Below are positions 1 to 9,286 of a stretch of DNA of 25,413 bases, in pieces (position 1 is the first letter of the stretch; each line of letters opens with the position of its first letter). A program made the translations under genes and the position numbers. The DNA comes from Catenaria anguillulae PL171 (Eukaryota; Blastocladiomycota; Blastocladiomycetes; Blastocladiales; Catenariaceae): the NCBI GenBank assembly GCA_002102555.1, contig MCFL01000331.1:1-25413 (forward strand), in the 5' to 3' direction. A model generated the notes under the pieces. The model had not been told where the DNA came from. It did no database searches and worked only from the letters and a program-made list of their open reading frames with translations.

Positions 1-747
1 GGGCACTGCAGACGGATATGTGTGCATGTACGATTGGTGGATGAGATCAAGGCTGCCGCTTCCGGATCCAGCGATTTTGGAACTTCACTCAAGACAAACC
101 GGCCAGCATTTCATGCAGTGGTTGGCAATTCAGCAGTATGGGGGTCACAGCAGCACTGAGCCGTAACTGTTGTTGTTACTTGTTTATAAATGTCTCGCTC
201 CTTTTCAGCATTTCGCGACCTGCAATTATGGTGGTTGGTAATGCGTTGTCGGGTGAATGATGCGACCCCCGGCCAGGATGTGTCAGTATAATACAAATGC
301 CCCGAAATGTGTCAAGGCCGTTCATCATCCGAGAGCCGATCCTCGAGTGGCTGTCTGCATTCAAAGGCCAAAACGCGTGCCCAAAAGGCTGAGCCGCAGT
401 CGCAAAGCCTCGAGAGTGAGTTTGCACGCAGCAGCCAAAGTGCTCTTGATATATACCAATTCTTTCTTTCTTCACTTGGCCAAGTCCAAATGGCATGCAT
501 ATCCAAATGCTCAGCTGGCTCTGGTCTTTGCCCATGCACCGATGATCTAGACTGTATTGGACCTCATGCATTTGCTCTACATTAACGTACCCCACTCCTG
601 ATTCCCATTTCCCACCGCCCTGGCTACCCCACTGCTTTCTCCTCGTGAGCCTTGTAGGATCCCACCCAACCTTATTCAGCACGTCCCACGCGGCCACGCC
701 TGCTCCGTCACCCTTACTTCATCTAATGCCCCATCTGCCGTCTCCAG
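1..747. other. 5' flank; no gene model supported
   Basis: No start codon, signal peptide or complete exon can be assigned here with confidence. One plus-strand open stretch ending at 585 contains a short cysteine-rich segment (CISKCSAGSGLCPCTDD, about 496-546) that could be an extracellular exon of the membrane-protein gene that follows, because that gene lacks an obvious start. The last 80 bases before 747 are pyrimidine-rich and end in TCTCCAG, which fits a splice acceptor at 747/748. The link between the two is inference. Confidence 0.35.
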
Positions 748-1604
748 ACGCCGCCGCTCTGTTTCGCGCGCGACCCCCTGCCCCGTCCTCCATCCGCCCA
801 ACCATCCAATGATGCCAATGTTGCGCTGGTCGCTATCATCGCATCCGCCTTCTTCATCTTCCTCCTCATGCTCGTGTGCCGTGTTGCCGGTCTCTCAGGC
901 GGCATCCCATGCAGCCCGGCTGCCTCCACTGGTTCATTGGCCGCTCGGCGCCTCGCCCCGCAGAGACTCCACGAGGAACTCCAGCCGCAGCCGGGACCAG
1001 CCCACGGCGGTTATCAGTAATTCAAGACGAAATCACACGCGAATACTACCGGCGAAGTGCCATCATGGCAGTCGCTGGACCGCGCGGAGGATCGCAGATT
1101 GGGTTTCCCCCGACAAGCGGCTGGGATCCAAGCAAACCACCGAGCGAAGTGTTTACCCCGCCGCCAGCATACTTGCCGGATCGTCCCATCAGCTACCATG
1201 GGCTTCCAATGGCGGCCGCCTCGTCATCGCAGGTGAATCGCTCAACTCGCTCGTCGGTCCTGCGAGACTCGTTGCCCGAGTCACCCACTGTCCTTCAATC
1301 AGCCAACGCTTTACCCTCTTTGCCATCGACCTCGCGCCGAACACGGCCACAGACCATCGACGACGTCTTGGGACTGGCTGCAACGTCGCCCGAGCTGCGT
1401 GCCGCGGACCCACCGCCGCCGGCGTATGCGCCATTCTCGGACATTCCGCTCGTGGACATGGATGTGGACGTGGAAGACGACGACAATTTGCCGGTTGGAC
1501 ACGGCGCTGGAAGACGTTCCTATCTTGCTGGCCATGTCCGTTTTGCACAGCAGCATGACAGGGCCCGGCATCAACATCACCACGAACCGACGGCACGAAC
1601 GTAG
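748..1604 (+). CDS. Single-pass membrane protein with two PPxY motifs (5' end unresolved)
   Basis: No family recognised. The reading frame from 748 encodes a short Pro-rich stretch, then a strong hydrophobic segment (VALVAIIASAFFIFLLMLVC, about 820-880) typical of one transmembrane helix. A 74-nt GT-AG intron at 890-963 (GTCTCT...CCGCAG) joins this frame to the downstream frame, giving LVCRVAETPRGTP and then a Ser/Pro-rich tail of about 210 residues to the TAG at 1602-1604. The tail holds PPPAY (1158-1172) and PPPPAY (1410-1427), both PPxY motifs, the known ligands of WW domains such as those of Nedd4/Rsp5 ubiquitin ligases, followed by an acidic run (DMDVDVEDDDN). The layout of short ectodomain, one helix and a cytoplasmic PPxY tail suggests a plasma-membrane protein controlled by ubiquitination, but this is inference. 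The 5' exons and start are not identified; 748 is an acceptor-based boundary. The gene is convergent with the GH26-like gene. Confidence 0.55.
890..963 (+). other. Probable intron in PPxY membrane-protein gene
   Basis: This 74-nt GT-AG interval (phase 1) removes the change of reading frame between the transmembrane segment and the PPxY tail. Its length matches the 68-100 nt introns of the neighbouring genes. The donor GTCTCT is weak, so an alternative is a single-base error nearby. Confidence 0.5.
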
Positions 1605-1944
1605 GCGCTTCCCGCTTTCTTGTAAATTGCAATCCACTTCTCGCTTATTTTTTCTCAAGTTCATTCACCAACCCTCAGTACCACCACTTGTTGCTTGTTT
1701 CTGCTTGCACTTTATCTGTATCCTCCTTCTTCTCTTCTCGTACCACCATCCATACCCGTTCTGTACCACTTTTTGCATGCTCTACATTGTTGCCGTATCC
1801 CCCTCAACCACTTTTTCGTGTTCAACAGGCACAAAACACATTAAGCACCAAAACGGTCTATAGATGTGTGGAGTGATACAAGTGAAGATACCAACAGCAG
1901 AAGAAAGAAAAAACAGCAGCGGAGGAATGCAAACAAGAACTACC
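1605..1944. other. Convergent 3' intergenic region
   Basis: A T/C-rich then A-rich stretch between the 3' ends of the membrane-protein gene (+) and the GH26-like gene (-). It probably holds both 3' UTRs. No open frame with host-like codon use was seen. Confidence 0.5.
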
Positions 1945-3342
1945 CTAATCCCTGACGGCGCCCACGGCGACCGACGTGGCCAACACCCTCCTGGCCGCCT
2001 CCCTGACCTGTTCATTCTTTGTCAAGGCGAAATCGCGATCCAACCCAACACTCCCGCCCTCCATCTCGACCTTTGCAAAGTCAAACCACATGGCCAACCG
2101 GACACCAAGATTGTATGCGGCCTCACTCGTCATTTGCGTCAACCAACTCGTCTTCATGTCCACATTGCGCTTCATGCCAGCGTCGGTTCCATCGGCAAAC
2201 TCGCCATTGGTCGGCTTGGGGTGATACGTTGCGCCGGCCTCAAAGATGCCAAACGGCTTGATGGGCTTGTCTGCACCGCCACGTGCTGCAGGTGTACGCG
2301 CAAATGCGAGAATCGGGCCCAGCATGCCCGCCACGCCGCCCGCATCAGGCAGTGTGTTTGTGCCAAACGGATACGGCCCGAAATGAAACGCGGATTGCCC
2401 GATCCAATCCACATACTCTGCACCTGGGTAGTATGGAGCCAGCGCATCGTCGGCACCCGTGATGGCCCCGTCGCCGTTGGTGTCGAGAGCGCGAAACTCG
2501 TCCGAGCCCGGCTTGGGCAACATCTTGTCGGACCACGGGTATCCCGAAATGGTATTGGGCGACCACACCATGGACGTGAGTTTGGCCTTGTCCCTGACGG
2601 CCCGCGTGAGAGCAATCCACGTGGCCTTGTACTGGACGGGCCGCTGGCCCCACTTGTACCAAGCCCCATTCATTTCGTGCGAAAAGCGCAACAGAATCGG
2701 CACGCCCATGTCGTTGATTTCCTTCATCACGTCCACACACTTGGTAATCACCTCGGGCGTCATCATGTCGAGTCCGTCCATGGGTTCGAGCGTCATGAGA
2801 AAGAACGATTTGGCCTTTTGCACCTCCACGGCCTGGCGCAACACTTCGTTCTTCTTGACCACGCCATCCTTCATGTCCACCAGCACAAAGGCGCCAAACC
2901 CAGCACCCGACGACCGAATGGCGCTGGCATTGAGCTGGGTGTTCCAGTCTTGCGGCGATTTCGGCGCATAGTACACATTGTCGCCCCAAATGTGTGCTCC
3001 AAACAAGATGCGGTTGGGCACGGGCGTCACGAGCGATCCCAGCAGACCGCCCGTTGCAGCGGGCGGAAGTGTTGGACGGTCACTGTCCGATGTCGAGTTG
3101 GTCGGCGGCTTGGTGGGCGATTGCGGGCTGTTGGGTGCGGTGGGCGGTGGGGAGGCCGGCGAGGCGGTCGAGGATGACGACCAGAAGGGCGTGATGACTT
3201 TGGTAACACCGAGGATGGCATAGGTGCCTGCGCCGAGCAGGGCAAGGATGACGAGCAGCGTGGTGGCGCGGCAGCAAGTGCGAGATGACTTTGGCTTCGA
3301 GGCGGACATGCTTGTGATGGTGACGGGTTGGTAGTGGGTCAT
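1945..3342 (-). CDS. Membrane-anchored GH26-family glycoside hydrolase (beta-mannanase-like) with EF-hand-like loop
   Basis: Predicted endo-acting polysaccharide hydrolase of glycoside hydrolase family 26 type (beta-mannanase and relatives), 465 residues, no intron. Residues about 27-49 form an uncleaved signal-anchor helix; residues 54-97 are a Pro/Ser/Thr-rich linker; the catalytic barrel runs from about 105 to the end. RFSHEMNGAWYKWGQ carries the GH26 signature, with E223 as expected acid/base; E368 in FGIFEAG is the likely nucleophile. Residues 287-299 (DTNGDGAITGADD) match an EF-hand/dockerin-type calcium loop (D-x-N-x-D-G-x-I-x-x-x-D) inserted in the barrel. The basic N-terminus before the helix suggests a type II protein with the enzyme outside the cell or in the secretory lumen. 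ATG 3342 is the longest start; the second Met (ATG 3309) has a better purine at -3 and may be used. Substrate specificity (mannan, glucan or other) cannot be read from the sequence. Confidence 0.88.
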   Translation of the reverse strand: MTHYQPVTITSMSASKPKSSRTCCRATTLLVILALLGAGTYAILGVTKVITPFWSSSSTASPASPPPTAPNSPQSPTKPPTNSTSDSDRPTLPPAATGGLLGSLVTPVPNRILFGAHIWGDNVYYAPKSPQDWNTQLNASAIRSSGAGFGAFVLVDMKDGVVKKNEVLRQAVEVQKAKSFFLMTLEPMDGLDMMTPEVITKCVDVMKEINDMGVPILLRFSHEMNGAWYKWGQRPVQYKATWIALTRAVRDKAKLTSMVWSPNTISGYPWSDKMLPKPGSDEFRALDTNGDGAITGADDALAPYYPGAEYVDWIGQSAFHFGPYPFGTNTLPDAGGVAGMLGPILAFARTPAARGGADKPIKPFGIFEAGATYHPKPTNGEFADGTDAGMKRNVDMKTSWLTQMTSEAAYNLGVRLAMWFDFAKVEMEGGSVGLDRDFALTKNEQVREAARRVLATSVAVGAVRD

Positions 3343-3601
3343 GAGGGGGGTGTCGAGCGTCTATTGCATGATGGATTCCATGGGTTTATTATTTATGTAT
3401 CGATGGAGACAACAAGACTGGAAATGTCGAATGTTGTTGGTCCGCAGGTCCGCAGTCCGTTTGAGCTGGTCGAGTGGAGCCGAACTCTTTGACGCGCCAG
3501 CCCAATTTCTTGCCAATGTGGCGGACAACGGTCCACTCTTCTCGTTGACGTAGCTATACATCATACGAATGTAAATAAAGTCGACAGTATCGAGTGATCC
3601 C
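3343..3601. other. Intergenic spacer, promoter side of GH26-like gene
   Basis: A 259-nt spacer between two minus-strand genes. It should hold the 3' UTR of the hydrolase gene and the promoter of the GH26-like gene. No recognisable element was identified. Confidence 0.4.
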
Positions 3602-4555
3602 TTACTCCCTTCTTTCCTCGCTCCGCCTCACCCGCTCCACAAACCCAACAATCTTCTCCATCACGTCGGCCGGCCGTTCAGCATGTAACCAATGCCCAGC
3701 CTCCATCACCTCCAGCTCGCACTGTGGGAACATGGTCCTAACCTCATCCAACATGCTCGGCCGCACATAATCGGCTCTTGTTGCACCCAAGATCATGGTG
3801 GGTCCACCAAACGTTGCGCCCGGCGCAGGGAGCGGAAACTCGCCCAGCTTGGGCAATGCCTTGGCCAAAATGCCCAGCGGCACACGGAACTTGAGTGTCC
3901 CATCGGGTTGCCGCTTGAGGTTGGTCATGAGAAACATGCGTACGCCCGTGTCGGGAATGTACTTTTTCAGAATGGCGTCGGCCTCGCTCTGTTTGGTGAC
4001 GTGAGCGGCATCGACGAGTTGCATGGTCGAAATGTAGGTTGGGAAGATGAGCGACAGCTTGAATGCGACAGGGGCCATGTCGAGCGACATGACACCTGAG
4101 AAGAGGGATGGGTGGGCGAGCGCTGTGTGCATTGCGACTTTGCCGCCCCTACACCAAACCAAGGCATTTGGATTCAGACATGACGAACGGATTCACATTC
4201 ACAGTGGATATGCAAATACAACATACATGGAATGTCCAACCAATATCGGTCGCTCCAACCGTTGCACCTTGACGAAAGCAGCGACATCCCTGGCCATGTC
4301 CGGAATCGTCATGTCCCGCGAGTGTGGGACGGATTCGCCGTGGTTGCGCAAGTCGACCGTCCACACATCTGCTTGTGCGGATCGGGCGAGCGCCTTGGAC
4401 AGCGACTGCCAGTTTTGCTTGGATCCAAAGAGGCCGTGCATGACGACGAGTGGCCGATGGGCCGAGGGGCGGGCAGACGCAGCCGCGGCGGTTGCGTGGG
4501 TGGCGTGCTTCACGACCGAGTGGGCAAGTGGAATGATGGAGGCGGTGATGGTCAT
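3602..4555 (-). CDS. ABHD11: Alpha/beta hydrolase, ABHD11/Imo32 type
   Basis: Serine hydrolase of the ABHD11 (yeast Imo32) family, in known cases a mitochondrial matrix protein. Two exons, 4227-4555 and 3602-4148, are joined across a 78-nt intron (4149-4226, GTATGT...GTGTAG, phase 2). Splicing rebuilds the nucleophile elbow GHSMGGKVAMH, whose Ser is the catalytic base-activated residue; the intron splits the Met codon just after that Ser. Other family marks are the oxyanion segment HGLFGSKQNW, VDLRNHGESVPHS, and the C-terminal GHWLHAERP with the catalytic His. ATG 4555 lies in a near-ideal context (ACACCATG); the in-frame sequence upstream has only GTG. The N-terminal 40 residues are rich in Ala, Ser and His with few acids, compatible with a mitochondrial presequence. 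Spliced length is 291 residues, normal for the family. Physiological substrate unknown. Confidence 0.9.
4149..4226 (-). other. Intron within ABHD11-like gene
   Basis: This 78-nt intron has donor GTATGT and acceptor GTGTAG. Removing it restores the conserved GxSxGG elbow exactly, so the boundaries are well supported. Confidence 0.92.
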
Positions 4556-6311
4556 GGTGTCAAGTGCATTGTGGGTTCGCACTTTGGATTCGTGAGATTG
4601 TCAGCCTAATCCATAGTCTGGAATGTCTCTCGTCTTGACTCCCATCGTTGGTCGTTGCCCACGATCGATCGTCAATCGAGGGCCATTGTCCCAAGCCTCG
4701 TTCCCAACCACCTTCCACGTGCTGATACTTTTTGATCGTTGATCGCGATCATGCGCCATCGAGGAATATGACCAGTGCTGATCACACACGCGATCAACGT
4801 TGCATGATCAAGGGACCATGCTGCCGAACGACCTTTGGCTGTGGGACACACACACGTAGGCAACATGCGCTTCCGTCCTGGCTGATACCCATGCAATTGC
4901 GCTTACTGCTCATTCATCTTCCCGCATTTGTGTTCCCCAAGCACGCCACCACTCTGCATGACCCCTTGGCTGACTTTCGGCTCCGTCGCGCAAGGTCAAC
5001 GCACCAACGCGGTCAATGAACTGGACGCCAAGATGCTTACGAGCACAAGGCCAGCGGCTAAGGCCTAATTGGCCGTCAAGACGTCGGGAATCCGTGCCGC
5101 GTTGCGCAGGTTAGGTTGGGAGCCTGAGGAGTTGAACAAGGAGACGGACAATCACTTGGACGATGGGTCGTAGGGTTGGGATGTGCAGGAAACGGAGACT
5201 TATCTGTGAGTAATGGGGGCACATGGATGATCCTTGCGCCTCTAAATTGCGCCGAATTTGGTTCGTAGAACGCATTCTTGACAGCTTGCCCGACTGCAGG
5301 CCTGACTGATGACATTTCGACCAAAACGACGCTGGCCGCCGCTTGTCAGGCTTGGGTATTGCTTTGTCCCACCAGACTCGGCCAACTCCTGCCACATGCG
5401 CTTTCCAGCCCATGCCGGCCGACCTAGCCGAATTCGTACACTCGTGCGGAACTGCGTAGGAACCGCCCAGCTTTACCCCTGACCACTTTCATGACGGGAG
5501 CTTGGCCTTCAAAACCGAAGTCATCGCCTTCCGCCGTGCTTTGAGTGTGTGTTGTGATCCAGCAATGAACGGCTTCCATTCCACAGGATAAGTGACACAC
5601 TGGACAACACAGGCAATCCTTTATAGTCCATATCTCATAGTGGCGAGCGCCGCAATGGGCTGACTCACTGCAGCCTGGAAGAAACGACATGTCTGAGGAC
5701 TCTGCCCCAGGCTCAGAACTGACGATTGGTTCAGGCACGGGATACAGAAACACCATTTGTCAGCTCAAGGACTTCTTCCACGATGAGCATTGGCCTGGCT
5801 CGGGCAGCAATACTACTACAATTTATCTTGCCGTGCTCACGTGCGTCCACACTTGCGTTCCCAGGTTAAACCTTCTTCTCCTTGCGCAACACTGGACGGG
5901 GAAGCAAGTGTGTCTCGGCCGCGTGACCATTGTGGCCGCCTTTTTTTTTTTCGCGCCCATCACCATCTCGTCTCGCTGCCAACGGGTTCCCACGGTCGTT
6001 CGCCGCAAATCTCGAAACACTCAACGATACGATGGTAAGCCGTGACGCTCATGTCTTGCCGTCTGGGCACCTCTTTCAGTACATTGCAAGTAGGCATTAA
6101 AACACAGCTTCCGGCAATTCGCAGGCATCAGCTCATTGTTGGCTGTCGGTGACGCGTTCTTCACGTTTGTCTCCTTCCCGCCCCTCCTATTGTGTCTCCC
6201 ACTGATTGAAAGTCCACATCGGTCAAGGGTGCACATTATTGACGAACATCCTGATTGCTCCAACTCGCCGCAGCACCCTTGCAATCGCTTGCGCTCTGCG
6301 GTCCCTCAATC
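4556..6311. other. Long intergenic stretch, no supported gene
   Basis: About 1.75 kb with only short, overlapping open frames on both strands, none with recognisable motifs or the G/C-ending codon bias of the neighbours. The left end should be the hydrolase promoter and the right end the promoter and 5' UTR of the hypothetical gene at 6312. It contains a cluster of GATC-containing palindromes (about 4660-4810) and an 11-base T run near 5941. I see no RNA gene in it. Confidence 0.45.
4738..4798. repeat. 10-bp perfect inverted repeat in GATC-rich cluster
   Basis: GTTGATCGCG at 4738-4747 is repeated as CGCGATCAAC at 4789-4798, separated by 41 nt. Flanking sequence repeats TTGATC/GATCAA words. 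Lying about 180 nt upstream of the hydrolase start, it could be a protein-binding site, but no known factor is assigned. Confidence 0.45.
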
Positions 6312-7553
6312 ATGATGGCAACCACCTCACCAGTCCACCGCCACCATCCTCCTTCTCACCTCAATGCTCCGAGCACGACCAGCCCTCGTGCATTGCTTGC
6401 GCCCTTTCCTTTCGTCGCACCTGCCTCAATGACGCCGCTCGATAGCTTGATTGCCATCCTGGCTGTCGAAGAAGCCAACTGGACGGCATCTTCCACAAGC
6501 GATCCTGGCCAAATGCCATCGTCGGCGACGACATCAGGGGTTGGGAACAACAATGTCGACGCCATTAGAAGCAGATCCAATGTCTCATCGAACAAAGCGA
6601 ATTACCCGGATCCCATCCCATCACCGACGACAACAGTGTCTCCGCTCGCCTTGCGTCTCGACTCATCCTCACGCTCTCTGCCGCCGTCGAGCGACCCACT
6701 TGAACTCCCCTCATCCATCAGCGAGCCTGATCATCATGTTCATTTTCCGTTTGCTTTGGTACGTTACAGATTCATTAGTTCTGTCTCGCATTCGATCGTC
6801 TCACGCCTTCAAGTGGCCGTGGCCGTCACACGCGCACCTGTCCAGACGACACCAACAGGCGCGCTTGGTTCGCCTTCATCCCCGCAGTCTGCATTACCAC
6901 CCCATTTTCGCGTTGACACTTTGGCGCCGCTCGACTCGCGGGACCCGTTCAACCACATTGGCTTCACCCTCGAATTCACACTGCAGCCGCGCACCGCGCC
7001 CGACCTCCACCCTCACGTCCAACCGGCCCCGCGACGTATCGCTCTGACACACAACCAACCAGTGATTCCCGCGGCTGCCGCGAGACACGTCCACTCACGT
7101 AGTTCCGTGGCGCCCAAACAGCCTGCACCCAATCCTCCCGACACTTCGGTAGGCGTAGGCGGCAAGCAACGTGGCAGCCGTGCACGCAAGCCATCGTTTG
7201 TATCGACCGATCCGCTGTCGCTACCCCCGCCACGCCCCATATCACGGAAAAGCAAACGTACCCGAGGTGGCATTGCCGCACGCGGCACGTCGTCGGCAGC
7301 CGCGGCCATTGTTGCGGGTCCAAGTGGGACACGTGCAAGTTTGCGCGCATCGGCCGCCTTGGGCAAGATACTCAGGGCGCGAGGTGAGGACGAGATGCGC
7401 GATGCACAGCACGTCGTGGATCCGGCCACCACCGCGTCAATCACGAGAGGGCGGGCTGGGGCGGCAGGGCGTCCTAGTGCAAGGCAGCAGCACGCCAGTC
7501 GGGCGGCGGCGCGGTCCACGGTGGCGGCGCCCGCACCGGCGGCCATTGTGTGA
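6312..7553 (+). CDS. Hypothetical low-complexity Ser/Pro/Ala-rich protein
   Basis: Open frame of 413 codons from ATG 6312 (ATG ATG pair) to the stop at 7551-7553. No family is recognised. The N-terminal third is Ser/Thr/Pro-rich with one hydrophobic patch (PLDSLIAILAVEE). The middle is His/Pro-rich. The C-terminal third has basic clusters (GSRARKPS, RKSKRTRGG) and long Ala/Arg runs, suggesting a disordered, perhaps nuclear, protein. A GTACGT donor at 6759, like the PSMA7 intron 1 donor, suggests the real model may include an intron around 6759-6860, where an alternative frame encodes a short hydrophobic run. Start, exon structure and function are uncertain. It is convergent with PSMA7. Confidence 0.4.
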   Translation: MMATTSPVHRHHPPSHLNAPSTTSPRALLAPFPFVAPASMTPLDSLIAILAVEEANWTASSTSDPGQMPSSATTSGVGNNNVDAIRSRSNVSSNKANYPDPIPSPTTTVSPLALRLDSSSRSLPPSSDPLELPSSISEPDHHVHFPFALVRYRFISSVSHSIVSRLQVAVAVTRAPVQTTPTGALGSPSSPQSALPPHFRVDTLAPLDSRDPFNHIGFTLEFTLQPRTAPDLHPHVQPAPRRIALTHNQPVIPAAAARHVHSRSSVAPKQPAPNPPDTSVGVGGKQRGSRARKPSFVSTDPLSLPPPRPISRKSKRTRGGIAARGTSSAAAAIVAGPSGTRASLRASAALGKILRARGEDEMRDAQHVVDPATTASITRGRAGAAGRPSARQQHASRAAARSTVAAPAPAAIV

Positions 7554-7868
7554 ATCCAACATATGGAGGCAAATTTCGGCTTTGTGGCTTGCTGATTCGT
7601 GTTGTTGCAGGCTGCATGTTATCACGCTGCACCAGCTGATGCAGACGAATGACTATGGGCTGGTTGGTGAGCTTGACTATTCGTATCAAATCACTTTTTT
7701 TCGACCAGATATCCTCATGTTTACTCCGTATCAGTCCACTACTCTTTTCAATACATGCATGAATTCCTTGTATGATTGAACAAGATCCAGCTCATTCGCT
7801 GAGCCTCACCAACCCCCCAACATGGAGACAGAAAACAACAACGTCAAGGGTTATCCTCTCGACGCGGC
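7554..7868. other. Convergent 3' intergenic region
   Basis: A 315-nt, locally A/T-rich stretch between the 3' ends of the hypothetical gene (+) and PSMA7 (-). It presumably holds both 3' UTRs. No gene seen. Confidence 0.45.
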
Positions 7869-8839
7869 CTAAGACGAAGACGACGACGACGACGACGCGG
7901 CAGCAGTGGCCGCGGCTCCCGGCTTCTTCTTCTGCTCTGCCTCTGCCTCTTTTTCCTTTTCAATTTCCTTGACCATAGCCTCAATCTCCTCCACACTCAA
8001 CTGATGCGCCGTGGCCTTTGCGCCGTCACTGCCGCGCATGTAGGCAATCTCAATGTTTTTCGCGCCCGTTTGCACCACCTCGAGCAGGGCGCGCACGGCA
8101 AGCTTGATGGTGTTGTGGTGGTCGAGGTCGGCCGCATAGTTCTTTTCGAGAAACTCGCGCACGGTTTTGGTGTTGCGGCCAATGGCATTGGCCTTCCATG
8201 AGGCATACGTGCCCGAAGGGTCGGTCGAGTACAGTTTGGGTACCTTGTCCGAGTCGACGCCCATGATGAGGGTTGAAATGCCAAAGGGGCGCACACCACC
8301 CGATTGCGTGTATTTCTACACATACACACATTGGAAAAAATTGAGCGTGTGTCAGCGTAGGACTCAGGTTATTTTTAAAGTCGAATGCGGGACACGTTTG
8401 AACGAACCTGTTGCACACCGGCAATGTACCGCGAGATGTACTCGACCGAAACAGCATCTTCGACCGTGAGCCGGTGCGACTGGCACTCGATGCGCGCCTT
8501 GTTGACGAGCACACGCCCGTCGGCCGTGAGCCCGGCAAATGCCAAGCACACATGCTCGTCGAGCATGTTGACCTTGCGCACGGTGCGCGGATCTTGCAGC
8601 TTGAGTGCAGACTTTTTTTCAACGCCAAGAACAACCGTGTCTTTGCCGCGGACGCCAACCTAAATGAATGGTTTTTTTGGGATTGGTTTGTCAGCAGGCA
8701 GGCCAGTGGACCGGACACGGGGACCGGTGACAAAACGTACGGCGCAGGTGCCGCGGCGGACGGCCTCGAGCGCGTACTCGACTTGGAACAAGTGGCCGTC
8801 GGGCGAGAAGACGGTCAGGGCGCGGTCGTATCCACTCAT
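7869..8839 (-). CDS. PSMA7: 20S proteasome subunit alpha4 (PSMA7 / Pre6)
   Basis: Structural alpha subunit of the 20S proteasome outer ring, with no catalytic Thr. Three exons: 8741-8839, 8408-8659, 7869-8315; introns of 81 and 92 nt, both phase 0. The spliced product has 265 residues. The N-terminus [20 protein letters not shown] is the proteasome alpha signature, which gates the pore. [48 protein letters not shown] and [16 protein letters not shown] match PSMA7/Pre6 more closely than the other six alpha types. Exon joins restore CAVGVRG and VQQKYTQSGG exactly. The C-terminal tail after [14 protein letters not shown] is an Ala-rich segment ending in eight Ser, longer than usual and encoded by a trinucleotide repeat. 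ATG 8839 has A at -3. Divergent from RPB7. Confidence 0.97.
7873..7900 (-). repeat. Trinucleotide repeat encoding Ser tail of PSMA7
   Basis: A short run of GAC/GAA-type triplets on the plus strand is read as consecutive Ser codons at the very end of PSMA7. It is a coding microsatellite, prone to length change. Confidence 0.7.
8316..8407 (-). other. PSMA7 intron 2
   Basis: A 92-nt intron, donor GTTCGT, acceptor TGTAG, phase 0. Its removal gives VQQKYTQSGG as in other alpha4 subunits. Confidence 0.93.
8660..8740 (-). other. PSMA7 intron 1
   Basis: An 81-nt intron, donor GTACGT, acceptor TTTAG, phase 0. Its removal joins GTCA to VGVRGKD, the conserved family sequence. Confidence 0.93.
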
Positions 8840-9286
8840 AGTGATTTGGCTTGGGGTTGATCAGGAGGAGCAGTGGTGGTGGCAAGGTGAACGGCAGCGT
8901 GCGGCGACAGGTGGTGGAATGGGTGAGATGGCGAGGGCACGTGATTGGCAAAGGAATGCGCGGGCGGAAATCGATTGCTGAGGGTACGGATGGCGGTCAC
9001 TTGAAGACTTTGAGTTGAGTAGCATACGATAATGTCGCAACATCATAAATGACTTGGCACTCTGTCGAACGCGTTCATTTGTTCCATTGGCATTCCATTG
9101 CGATCGACAATGAAGGTCAGGCCGCCGATCCGACTCTTGTTTGCATGGTCTGCCCACCAAATTTCAAAATTGTGAAGTGAAGACACTGGTCAATTTTATG
9201 TTAATAGTCATTGCCATGAAGAGAGCCAAGTTGATGGACCTGTCATCGCTGTCGACATCGTAAAATCACAACCAGATTACCCAACC
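8840..9286. promoter_or_regulatory. Bidirectional PSMA7 / RPB7 promoter region
   Basis: A 447-nt spacer between two divergent housekeeping genes. It contains GGTGGCAAG at 8878-8886, an 8/9 match to the yeast proteasome element PACE (GGTGGCAAA, the Rpn4 site), 39 nt from the PSMA7 start. It also holds a CACGTG E-box immediately followed by ATTGG (inverted CCAAT) at 8938-8948. Sequence matches are direct; their use in this organism is inference. Confidence 0.5.

Noticed and set aside
4580-4582. Longer N-terminus for the ABHD11-like hydrolase beginning at 4582
   Set aside because: The codon there is GTG; the first ATG (4555) has an ideal context.
5689-6045. Plus-strand open frame of 118 codons
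   Set aside because: It includes a Phe run from a T homopolymer, codon use is unlike the neighbours, and it has no motif.
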